Assembly (NCBI RefSeq): GCF_964355755.1
Contig: NC_092670.1
Coordinates: 9,735,201-9,799,200 of the forward strand
DNA length: 64,000 nt
Reading direction: 5' to 3'
Source of the DNA: Antedon mediterranea
Lineage: Eukaryota; Echinodermata; Crinoidea; Comatulida; Antedonidae
The translations under genes and the position numbers were made by a program. The stretch's first letter is position 1; every line of letters begins with the position of its first letter. Shown piece by piece: positions 34,932-45,150 of this stretch. The notes under the pieces are model-generated. The model searched no databases. It was not told where the DNA came from and saw only the letters and a list, made by a program, of their open reading frames with translations.

Positions 34932-35921
34932 CTATTTGCTATGGAGCGCTACATTCTTATTCGGCACAAACTGCTCCACATCAGATCGTACCGTCACTTT
35001 ATATTTTCTTTTGAACGCCATACTTATGGCATTTCTAAACTGACGGTTTTTATACACATAAATTATCGGATCCGTAATCGGATGACAGAAAGCTAATAGA
35101 ATAAAATACGGATAAACAACACTGTTTACATAGTCAAAGTGTGCCAGATTTTGCGCCAAAAATGAGATTTGATCCGGAGCCCAGCAAATTGTGAAGACAA
35201 GCACTATTAAGAATAAGGATTCAGCAACGTTACGCTTCGCCCTGCAATATGAATATTCATTAGTCTTTCCTAATACGCCATCACGCCTAAATCTGCGGTC
35301 CTGTTTGCGCAGCACGTAGAACATCGTTACGTACGCAATAATCATAACAGTCAGCGGTATCAAATACGTAAGAAGAAAGATGATCGTTCCCATAAATTTC
35401 TTGAAAGTTTCCCCTTGCCACACTTCCTGGCAGCTCCCGTCAACATTGCGTGAAATTGTAAGTGAAAACGCGTTCACAATTATTGAAACAACCCATGTGA
35501 ATATTATTATCACAACAGCGCGTCGCATACTAAATCCACGATGACGCAACGGTGATACAATTGACGAATATCGTTCGACGGTCACAGCAATCATGGTCAG
35601 TATCGACGCCTTTATGGCCATCCATGCGAAAAAGTTTGAACCAATGACACGGCAGTACACATCGCCCGCCAACGAATCCGGAACCGGATTGGGTGCTGGT
35701 AACGGTATAGTCGCTACCGCTGTCACAAAATCGGTAATCGACAGATTGAGAATAAATATGTTTGTGATGGTCCTGATTTTCTTGACTCTCATAAATGTGA
35801 TTATTATGATGATATTCCCGATAATACCCAATATTCCCTGTATAAGCTGTATTACGGTAAAAGCATTCCAAAATGGATCTTCTTCTTCCAAATCCAACGT
35901 AGAGTTATCCAATGTGTGCAT
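34932..35921 (-). CDS. Intronless class A (rhodopsin-type) G-protein-coupled receptor
   Basis: The first ATG of the frame (35921) gives 329 residues; the open frame extends nine codons upstream with no ATG, and CTATAG lies just 5' of it, so an upstream exon is possible. An extracellular N-terminus with an N-glycosylation site (NST at 6-8) precedes seven hydrophobic helices. Class A marks: GN (35-36) in TM1, LSITD in TM2, Cys90 at the top of TM3 pairing with Cys164 in loop 2, ERY (116-118) replacing DRY, CWAP (246-249) in TM6, and DPIIY (284-288) replacing NPxxY, then basic helix 8 (KNRQFRNAI, KRKYK). The pattern fits peptide-type receptors (galanin/neuropeptide-like), many of which are expanded in echinoderms, but I cannot name a ligand. 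Confidence 0.9.
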   Translation of the reverse strand: MHTLDNSTLDLEEEDPFWNAFTVIQLIQGILGIIGNIIIIITFMRVKKIRTITNIFILNLSITDFVTAVATIPLPAPNPVPDSLAGDVYCRVIGSNFFAWMAIKASILTMIAVTVERYSSIVSPLRHRGFSMRRAVVIIIFTWVVSIIVNAFSLTISRNVDGSCQEVWQGETFKKFMGTIIFLLTYLIPLTVMIIAYVTMFYVLRKQDRRFRRDGVLGKTNEYSYCRAKRNVAESLFLIVLVFTICWAPDQISFLAQNLAHFDYVNSVVYPYFILLAFCHPITDPIIYVYKNRQFRNAISMAFKRKYKVTVRSDVEQFVPNKNVALHSK

Positions 35922-37155
35922 GGTGGAGGCAGCAAGATCTACATCCAATCTATAGATATCAGATACATAATTATATTAATTAATAATCTCAACTGTCATG
36001 ACCCTCTTTAATTGTTTTTTATAGTTGATTGATTGAGCGCGCATATTATTAACTAAGAAGGTGCTTAATTCATCCATATTACAATTATATTTATTAACCT
36101 AATATTAATAATAATACGATTATATTTCGAAAATCGACATAATTGCTAAAAGAAAACAATGGTTTTAGTAGCCTTTTTTATGGAATGCAGACTGAATTGC
36201 TCTCTGTCAGACGACAGAGGTGGAATTTGACATAAGATCAGTATTGTGTCCACACGCATAGTTAATCGTGCATAGGACGGATTTAAAATTCGAATCATAT
36301 TAGAGTTACATCAGACGAAGTACTCGCGTGATTGAACTCTTGTATGATTTCGTGTCGCTAACTTCGATAAAATCCTGATGTACCTCCGATAACTCCGCGT
36401 TAACCACACGCGTTTGAATCCAAAACAACAGCGACCAAGGGAAATTGAAGATTAAAAGAACCAACATTCGTTTCAAATCTCTGTGATTGTTGTCTCAGTT
36501 TACCAATAAAGTACCGATTGATCATGGCTACCTGATATATCGTGTAAACATAGTTTATGTCGAAATCGATAGTTTGAGATGGAATATTACAGTTTTAATA
36601 AGCTAGATTATTTCTGATTAAGTGTAAAGATAACAAACATTATTGCTTAATATGCACAGTATTGTTTCTATACTTCGTGCGTTCTTCTAGTGGAAACAAC
36701 CAGTTGAATCGGTTCCACGGAGACAGAAAGTCGAATTAGAAAGTAAAATTGCAATAACTTAAAAACACGAGGTAACATTCGGTGAATCATTTTAACCAAA
36801 ACAAATGTATATGAAATACAGTATTCAGCGATTATATATTAATTTATTCGCACATATCTATATATAGATTCTGAACAATTTCAAACAAAACAAGGATAAC
36901 AATATCAATTTTCAATTGAAGATTTTGTAGAGAAAGCAGTGAATATCGCGAGCCCAAAATCTTTTGAATCACACGGAGGAAATTTCTGACGGAAGCCCGA
37001 GGGAAACGCCGCTTGTCTGGTGTAAAGCCTGGTTTTCGTTTTTACATTGGAAATTGAAAATTGACAGGAAACCGATTGAAAAAACTAATAAAACAAACAA
37101 ACTAAACAAAAAAAACGGTGACTGAAGCTTCCGTGAATTTCTGAATGAACACGCC

Positions 37156-37202
37156 CTTACGCTTACGAAAGTTGACTTGTAGTCAACTTTCGTAAGCGTA
37201 AG
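37156..37202. repeat. Perfect 22-bp hairpin with 3-base loop
   Basis: Arms 37156-37177 and 37181-37202 are exact complements (CTTACGCTTACGAAAGTTGA...), separated by TGT. It may be a terminator-like palindrome, a miRNA-like foldback or the core of a small transposon. No flanking duplication is seen. Confidence 0.85.
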
Positions 37203-37232
37203 CCCAAGGATCGTAAGAACTAGCCTATCAAC

Positions 37233-37420
37233 GATAAGGCCAATTTACACACAAGCGGTAACGGTAAGAGAAAAACCACGTAACTTGTCCCACATACAGA
37301 GAATAATGCATCTATCCTGAGCGGAAACCGCCCGTCTCCTCCTTTGTGTAAAATGGTCATAAGGAATAACATGTCTTATTATTATTATCGTTACCGCTCT
37401 TCTAAGTAAATTGGCCTTAA
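37233..37420. mobile_element. Short inverted-repeat transposon
   Basis: Ends ATAAGGCCAATTTAC and GTAAATTGGCCTTAA are inverted, with a second paired block (AGCGGTAACGGTAAGAG versus ATCGTTACCGCTCTTC). About 188 bases, non-coding. Confidence 0.75.
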
Positions 37421-38807
37421 GTTGTTAAATAAACTAAACTGAAATAAACTCGGGAAAACGGAACATCGACTGATCTTTTTAATTTATTGATGAGTCTGGG
37501 ATGGAGGGGAGAATGATTTGTTAGTATGGTGACGGGAGTCTCGCGGGGAGGCTCCAACTCATCGATTATCATTATAAATAAATAATTGCATCTCACCTTA
37601 TGAATCCAATTTATATCTGGCTCATATTTAACATTTGCCTGTTCCTCACGTTTTTATTGCATCCAAAACCAAATAGGGACTGGTTATACGGGCGGCTGCG
37701 AGTGTAGCAACGACCAAGCAAATACTGCATTAAGCGACAGATAGTAATTAGTATACCCACGCACGCACTTTCACCTGTTCCGTTCAATTTACTAAGACCT
37801 TCGTCTCGAACTCGCGGGAGTCGAAAGTTGGTAGAAAAAAGCAGAACTACAGCTGACGACAAAAGAAGTTCATCGGAATAAACACCATTTCCAAGAAAAA
37901 TGGTGTGTGTCGAAATATTAACATGAAAATAGACTTTTCTTGATCGAATATAATAAATAATATTTGTTCACATTTCGATTTTTGTTCTAAAATAAAACGG
38001 TATCGTAAAATTGTATCGTCGTAAATTGTGTTTCTCAAGAAAGTGAGAGATTGCCTTCGATATGCGCAGGTTCATGGTCATGCGCACTCGGGGTGATCTG
38101 TTTAACAATTCCCTCTGTGGCGCTCTGTCAATTTGTATTTCCTGCCTTGTAAATCTTTTCATTCAATGCGATAAATTTGTTGAGCTGTTGAACTATTAAT
38201 GTTCCAACATTTATTGGTGTGTTACGAAATGATCTGATTGTCTTGGTACATTGGCCTTTTATAGAGTTTATTATCCGTGCTTGAGTTCTTTAACATGCAC
38301 TTTGTTCAATGTTAATTGTGACATATTTTTTAAATGATAATTATGTCACTATTTGTCGCATTTTAGTGACAATTGTAGACATATTAATCTAATCGTCATG
38401 TTATTGCCCCTTTTGTTTTAAGTCATTGACATTGTTGTATGTTTTAATTGAATTTGTATCAAAATCAGCTCTTATTATGTTTAAAAAAAAAAAAGAACAA
38501 TGCGTTTTCCGTTCTAACGATGTTTTTATTTCGGTCATCGGGTGCACTCGGTCAAACATGACCCCAATACAACAAATAATTAAACAAACCGAACCAAAAA
38601 ACCGCGCCAACAAGTTAATTTGTTTTATGATTTTATTAATACGTTTGCTATTAAAAACTCATGTGACCGGATTTTCCAGTTAGTACCGGTCTAATATACT
38701 AATATATGTTTATATCTCTACCAAGCTACCTTCTTTGTTTTCTACTCTTATTCAGACTCCACCCTGCCTCCTTTGTTATATTTCTTTCTTTCTCTGTCCA
38801 CCCAGGC

Positions 38808-39297
38808 AGCACTTGCCAGCTCTTATACAATGACGTTATCTCAATTCCTTCACATGCACTGATGAAGGGCTAGTGTTGCCCGAAAGCTCTGCTAACTTTT
38901 CTGGCTGTTTTACTTATCGTTTTGATTTAGGTTTTCGCTTTTTTTTTTGTATCTCCATTGAGATCCAGCCACTGATACCCACAGCATTGTAATTTTTTCA
39001 GTAATTTGCCTTTGGATTTATCATAGTCAATAGAAAGAAAATACTTTCTATTGACTATGGATTTATATATATATATATATACTAGCACTTGCCAGCTTTA
39101 TACTATGACGTTATCCAAATTCCTTCACTTGCACTGATGAAGGGCTAGTGTTGCCCGAAAGCTCTGCTAACTTTTCTGGCTGTTTACTTTATCGTTTTGA
39201 TTTAGCTTTTCGCTTTTATTTTTGTATCTCCATTGAGATCCAGCCACTGATACCCACAGCATTGTCATTTTTTTCAGTAATTTGCCTTTGGATTTAT
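38808..39297 (+). mobile_element. Direct duplication with hammerhead-like motif (possible Penelope-like element terminal repeats)
   Basis: Two copies of about 213 bases, 38808-39020 and 39084-39297, over 90% identical by eye, separated by a hairpin (CATAGTCAATAGAAAG and complement, about 39022-39060) and a TA run. Each copy contains CTGATGAAGGGC, a TAGTGTT loop, GCCCGAAAGC, then TCTGCTAA (38859-38895; 39134-39170). CTGATGA + hairpin + GAAA is the hammerhead ribozyme core, which is known from terminal repeats of Penelope-like retroelements. One extra A before stem II departs from the consensus. No reverse transcriptase remains. Confidence 0.5.
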
Positions 39298-39514
39298 ATA
39301 TACTGTATATACTAATATACAGTGACCTCTATAATTACAGGCGTCTGAACGCGGTTAATTTAAATATAGGTGTATTGAATACTATAGCTTTACTTAATCA
39401 AAGGTCATTTGTTGTATTATAGCGTTATTTGAAATACCTAATTTCTTAAGACGTATCACAAGTGATATATCTTTTCGTTTACACTGCAATCGATTGAAAT
39501 TTGTAATCGTTACC

Positions 39515-40464
39515 ATGGCTACTGAATGCTCTAAATGTGATCAAAGGTAAATTAGAGGGTACAATTAGAGGTAGTAGTTATGCATGTTGTAGAATTAGTG
39601 TGTTGTACTTATTACAAATGGTTTATTTTGGTTACTATACCTGGTGTAGTTAGTATCGTGGGTTAACGAGGTGAATCCGTCAAGAGGCATTGTCATTTAG
39701 GCTTCATGAGGAAAAAGTGTGTTGCATTCATAAAGCAGAAGTATTTAAATATATCGTCAGCTGTAGGAATATACCACAGCTGTGTAACTTTCATTGCATT
39801 TATAGGCCAGTGCCTGCCCGACTTAAATGTCAGAAAGGGGTTCCTTGCTGAGTCCGACCTCCCAACTTTCCCGGTAATGGTGGTAGTCTTACGCCTGACA
39901 TACAAATTTACAATTGTAGATTCCAATATATTTGGTTTGTATAACTCCCTCTACTATGGTTGATATATACTTATAGCGCCCTCCGTTCTATAAAATCTAT
40001 CGATATCTTATTTTTCCAAACAGAACAGGGATCTGAGTATCCCTGCTTGGACACCTCTTTGTAGTTTTTATGATTATTTCGTATCTCTCTTTAGTTTAAG
40101 CCCCGAACCCATGGAAGACTCAGCTAGCATGAGCGAGGAAGAACAGGAGGTATTCTTTGGGCCAATTACTGCTAAGGAACGTGCAATCGCAGCAGCATTG
40201 GTTAACGCCATCGCTGAAGAAGAAGAAACCATTAACAATAACATCCCAGATAGAAAAACAGATGTAGACCTACACAAAAACCAATCCAACATTCTAGAGT
40301 TCAATTTCCAGGCTTTTCAAGCGTTAGGACATTCGCCGTCCGTGTGTTCATCGCCTGAGTTCTCTGGTATCGATTCTAAGCCCACTGTAGGATCGTCACC
40401 GGGGTTCATCACTCTAGATCTGTCGTCTTCCTCGAGCATTGAAGACAGTTCTGAAACAGAATAA
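39515..40464 (+). CDS. Small acidic protein with GTSE1-like N-terminal motif
   Basis: Two exons fit: 39515-39546 (ATG in TACCATGG context, donor GTAAAT) and 40095-40464 (acceptor CTCTCTTTAG), joining in phase 2 to give 133 residues. If the first exon is not used, the ATG at 40111 gives 117 residues in the same frame. The N-terminal piece has a CxxC (CSKC). The centre, SEEEQEVFFGPITAKERAIA, resembles the conserved acidic-VFFGP-x-x-KER-x-IA block of the GTSE1 N-terminal domain. The rest is Ser/Asp/Glu-rich and likely disordered (SPSVCSSPEF, LDLSSSSSIEDSSETE). GTSE1 in vertebrates is a much longer microtubule- and p53-associated protein; here a stop follows directly, so this is either a short relative or an unrelated protein with the same motif. 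Function is not assigned. Confidence 0.55.
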
Positions 40465-42524
40465 CCTTCTTATGGAACAACTGTTTATAAAATGGAAACC
40501 CTCGTTTAACGTAGACCACATAAATATATTTAACATCGGATATACTTCACGATAACCATCATAATCAAGTCTATAGAAAAGTCTAAAGAAATTTATAAAA
40601 GGCATAATAAAAAAATAGCAATTTGTTTAGTGTTTATTTTATGAATAGGCCTGTTTTAATAGGCTTGTCTGCTAGTAAAGACTAATATGACCCGAGTTTC
40701 CCAGTTTGTGCCGGTAGGAGGCAGGCTGGCCAAATTTCTTATGAGTGGCTATACACCGCAACAAAATTGTTACTGTGATTTGTTTGAAATTCCTAGAAAA
40801 CAAACGGATCGAGAGGTGGTCAAATGCTTTTAGTCATCGTACAGGTAGAATAGAACACACAATGGTCTGTTTCCCGTGTTTTCCATTAAGTAGTCAATAG
40901 GCCTATTGCGTGGATCAAACTTTTCTGATTGGTGGAGGATTAATAGATATTCTTCCGACATGACGTAGCCAGTATTACGATATGTATGATATAAAAATGA
41001 GTTTGATTCGTGTCGGACAAATATCGTTTTTTAAATGGGTTTACCACATAGGTGGAATGTATTCTAAATAACTCGTGTGGACTGTTCTTTGTCATTGGTC
41101 TATAAATAAACACATAGTTTCTATTTCTGCTAAGTAGTCAATTATGTAACTTGCACGTGCGTCATAGAACTTTGACCATGCGCAATAATATGCATATTTA
41201 ATTAAAATCGACTAATTCCCTTGGCCCCGTAATCTTTCACGCATGCCCGCATTGCTTTATTAGCTCGTTGAACTTGTTTATAAAAGGCGTTAATTAATAG
41301 GCAATTTGTTGAACTTGCCTGATAGAAATCGTCATGAATAAGTACTGTACTTTAAACAAGTATAAATTTCTAATTTTTACTCAGGTGAGAGTTAACTAGA
41401 ACAGCGCCCTCATTTCTTCTTTACAATTATGATGATTATGCAAACAAGAAGATGGTAACATACGAAACAGACAAAAGATAATAATTATGATTATTAAGAA
41501 GAGGATTATGGTGAAGAAGACAGGAAGGAAAAAAATGAAATAATTATGATGATGATGATATAGACCGAATAAATAATGAAAGGAAATGATGATATAATGA
41601 TTATAATTTTGATGATATGATTATTGCAATGATGTTGGTTTTACAGTTGATAACATGATGAAAGGTATAGGACTAATTTTGATTATTTAAGATGATGATA
41701 GTTAGAATTAATTCGAGATCGTGATGATGATGATGATGATGGTTTGATATCTATAAAATAAGTATGATGATGAATTACGACGATGAAGATAGTTATAATA
41801 TTGATAATAAATAAAAATATGTTGTTACCATTATGATGATTATTCTATTAAAACTATGATGATTAATATCTATATTAGGCGTAATTCATCTAATGTATTT
41901 TAGATTATCTTTCCACTATATTTTACAACTTCTAATGTTTCTTCGAAACACTCAATTGCAACTGCGGTCACAATTCACTGCACCTACCCAACATGAATAT
42001 TTATCAAAACATAAAGTCATTATCGATTTAATGGACCGAAAAATGAATTTAACTGTGCATTTCAGTAAAAATACCCATATTAATAATAGCTCCTTTAACA
42101 TTTATATCAGTTATATAGAATTTAAAGTGGAAGTTTGTTGAATACTGTAAATAGATCTTGACTTTGCCTGATTTTATCATCAACATATTATAATATTCAT
42201 CTACTTGTGAATTTTACTTGAGTAATTGCATTCGATATTAAATGCAATTGCTGTATGTTAAAAGTGATAAATACTGTATACAATTAAAATTAATTATTAT
42301 TGTCAGCAGCAGCAGTCTTGAAAACATTGAGGGCGACAAACAAGATTGTTTGCAGAAACTTCGCGATTTCTGTTGTTTCAGCAGAGCAGACGACGTACGT
42401 CGAAGAAGAGCATGTATGCAGACAGCGCAACAGTAATAAAATATAGTAAAATTATCTGTATCATCATCTTAAAAATGATGCTACTAATACCACCAACTAT
42501 CTATCATTCAGGAAATTACTAGAA
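40465..42524. other. Region upstream of KCNH, with GAT-rich low complexity
   Basis: No credible gene. 41500-41860 is rich in GATGAT, ATTATGATG and GATGATGATG runs. The KCNH 5' UTR and promoter should be near the right end; an acceptor-like TCATTCAG at 42504-42511 suggests that an upstream non-coding exon may splice just before the ATG. Confidence 0.5.
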
Positions 42525-44249
42525 ATGCCGGTTCGTAGGGGGCATGTTGCTCCTCAAAACACCTTTATTGAGACTATTATCCGGAAATTCGATGGCCAAA
42601 GTGAGTATCTTTTCAATTCATTCTCAAATTAGATTGCGCTCAACAGATGATGATCAAGCCTCAACAACGACCGACCGGGATGCAACAGAATACGATGGAT
42701 TCAATACGATACACACTAAGCTTAAATCGATTTATCATTGTTCCAGTGAGAAGCCATGCTAAGTATACATACAAGCAACTAAAAAATTGTGACTTTATTT
42801 GCTTATACATAGAATATAAAAATGCGTTAGCCTAAATTGTTTATTTTAGGCCTAGCCTAGGATAGGTACCCTATAATTTATATTCAATTCATGTTTTCCA
42901 TAATCCCTATTTATAACTATTAAACCTTGAAACTGATTTCAATAACATTAGGCCTACACAATTCAGTGACAGTTGTAATTGTAAAAAAAAGTCAATGACA
43001 TTTCATTCATTGATACACACTCCTTTAATGTTATTATTTTGTATGCCATGCATAAAGCAGGTTTTTTTTACTGATTTCATGATCTATCATTCATTGAACT
43101 TTACCATTATCAAATACGCATTAATGGATTAAAGAAAAAATAGATTATCCCAGAATTAATCCTGAATTAATCTGTTGTTGTAAAAGATAATTTCAGCTTT
43201 AGGAGACTTAAGTGCTTTCATCAGAATTTGAAGATGAGAAAAATGTTTGGCAATAAATTATCGGTTTAAATATCAAGTTGACTTACGTCAGCATTTGCTC
43301 ACACTGTGCTGTACACAGAACAAATTAAATGTTTATTTATAGAGATGAAGAGTCTAGAGATTGTACCAATTTATTAAATTTTAATAGCCTAGTTTCTAGG
43401 ACTCTTAATAATATAACAAAATTGAAATCAGAAAAATATTAATTAAAGAAAGAAAAAAAACCATACATATTAGCATTAGTAAATTTTAGCAAAATTTACC
43501 CTAAACCAAGCATGATTTTGCTGTTTAAATATTTTTTAATGAATATAATAGTACTGTACTAGTAGTAGCCAGCCCGGAGGGTTGGTATCGAGGTAAGATT
43601 TTAGTACTAGTATTTCTAAAGCAGGAAACGTAATGCAGGAACGAAAGAAAGCCACAACACATGTGAATTGACCAATCAAAAGTAATGGATTATTCAAACT
43701 GTTGATTGTATGATTGGTCACTTCGTCGGGGGGTCATCGATGGAATTCGTTAGCATTACCCAAACGGTCAATTCATACATGTACAGTATGATGTAGTTAC
43801 ATTATCAATCAAATAACCATTTTTCAGTAAAATGTTGGATACCGATTTTGGCATTCTAATTACAAAAATACTTTCCTATGTTATATTAACTGATGTTTTA
43901 AAAACTGACTTTTAAGCAATAATTAAATTGAAATAGAACAAAATGAAGATGATTTTTTTTGCTAAACAAGTTATGATAAACGTGACCCTTGATCTCCAAA
44001 CTTATTTTCGTCTTGTAGATCGGAACTTCATTATCGCAAACGCCAAAGTTCAGGAATGTGCAATAATCTTTTGTAACGATGGATTTTGTGAAATGTGCGG
44101 ATATTCTCGGGCGGAGCTTATGCAAAAGCCGTGTTCCTGTGACTTCCTGTATGGGGAAAATACTAGTGAAAAAGCAATACAAGAGATTAAAACTGCGTTG
44201 GAAAAGGGTGAGGAGAAACAAGTGGAAGCTACATTTTACAAAAGAAATG
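42525..44249 (+). CDS. KCNH: ERG-type voltage-gated K+ channel (KCNH2/6/7 group), first two coding exons
   Basis: Exon 1 is 42525-42600 (76 nt; donor GTGAGT). Exon 2 is 44019-44249 (231 nt; acceptor TCTTGTAG, donor GTATGT). The junctions are in phase 1, giving 102 codons plus one base. Exon 1 encodes the PAS cap [20 protein letters not shown] then KFDGQ, almost the same as vertebrate ERG. Exon 2 encodes most of the PAS domain: [35 protein letters not shown] and [10 protein letters not shown]. In ERG channels the cap and PAS domain regulate slow deactivation through contact with the cyclic-nucleotide-binding homology domain. The PAC end of the domain, the six TM helices, the pore and the CNBHD are beyond the window or hidden in the ~20 kb that follow; I could not find exon 3. 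Identity is secure. Confidence 0.95.
42601..44018 (+). other. KCNH intron 1
   Basis: A GTGAGT...TCTTGTAG intron of 1418 bases between the PAS-cap and PAS exons. Mostly AT-rich; a degenerate MITE C remnant (GAATTGACCAATCAAAAGTA ... GATTGGTCACTTCG) lies at 43620-43722. No internal gene seen. Confidence 0.8.
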
Positions 44250-44926
44250 GTATGTTTACATTATTAATATAATTAGATACTCATGGTGCTGAATTCGAGG
44301 TAACATTACGGTGAGCTGCATTTTGATGCTTCAACCCAGCCTAGGACATGTTTTCGCTAATATCTTAATCTACTGTAGGCTTACACAATACAAAAATTAA
44401 ATAAAATTGTGTAAATTTATATTATAATTTAGTTTGACTTTACTGAACACTTGTTATTTTGAAATATCAGACCTTATTTGTACAAAAAGGGTGAAAACAT
44501 TGTCGCGTTGTAGAAATGCAAGAATTGTCCTGTAAAATCGTTCAACGCAATTCAACGCAACTCACTGCAATTCACTGGAAAACAGGCTTTAGCTGCACTC
44601 TATACTAGTGTTCTGTATGTACTGATTGTACCATGCAAATTAATTTTTGCATCTAGACAGAAGCAGCAATTTACAGTAAAAAAAGTTTACAGTTGTTTAA
44701 GAAGAGTTACTTTACATTTGTGTTATAAAACATTTTTTTGTATTTGTTGAATGGAGAATATCTTCATTGTTCAAACCTAAATGTCACATTCAAATCAAAC
44801 AATATTTTCTCCATTCGTTACTACTTCCTGTGTTTTAGAAATTTAGGATCTTAGACTATTGAATAATATATACATTTTAGGCTCATAAAGAAAATCCATG
44901 CTCTAGAATACTTGAAATTATTAATG

Positions 44927-45150
44927 CAATAGAAAGTGCAGATTGTTCTGTACATGATACATATACAGTACCATATGATAGAAAGTGCAGATTGTTCTGT
45001 ACATGATACATATACAGTACCATATGATAGAAAGTGCAGATTGTTCTGTACATGATACATATACAGTACCATATGATAGAAAGTGCAGATTGTTCTGTAC
45101 ATGATACATATACCATATACTGTAAGTAATATGATAGAAAGTGCAGATTG
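44927..45150. repeat. 49-base tandem repeat, about 4.5 copies
   Basis: The unit starts GATAGAAAGTGCAGATTGTT and ends ACAGTACCATAT. Starts of AGAAAGTGCA are at 44931, 44980, 45029 and 45078 (exactly 49 apart), then 45136 after a 9-base expansion. All three - strand frames stay open across it, giving false proteins. Confidence 0.95.

Larger units (their letters stand above)
35922..39514. other. Gene-free stretch between GPCR and the GTSE1-like gene
   Basis: No credible coding sequence. Holds a perfect hairpin at 37156-37202, a MITE at 37233-37420 and a duplicated repeat at 38808-39297. The GPCR promoter should lie just right of 35921, but no clear core element is visible. Confidence 0.45.

Noticed and set aside
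39706-39963. 85-residue + frame between the two GTSE1-like exons
   Set aside because: Lies in the intron of the proposed gene; no motif and no compatible splice sites joining it.
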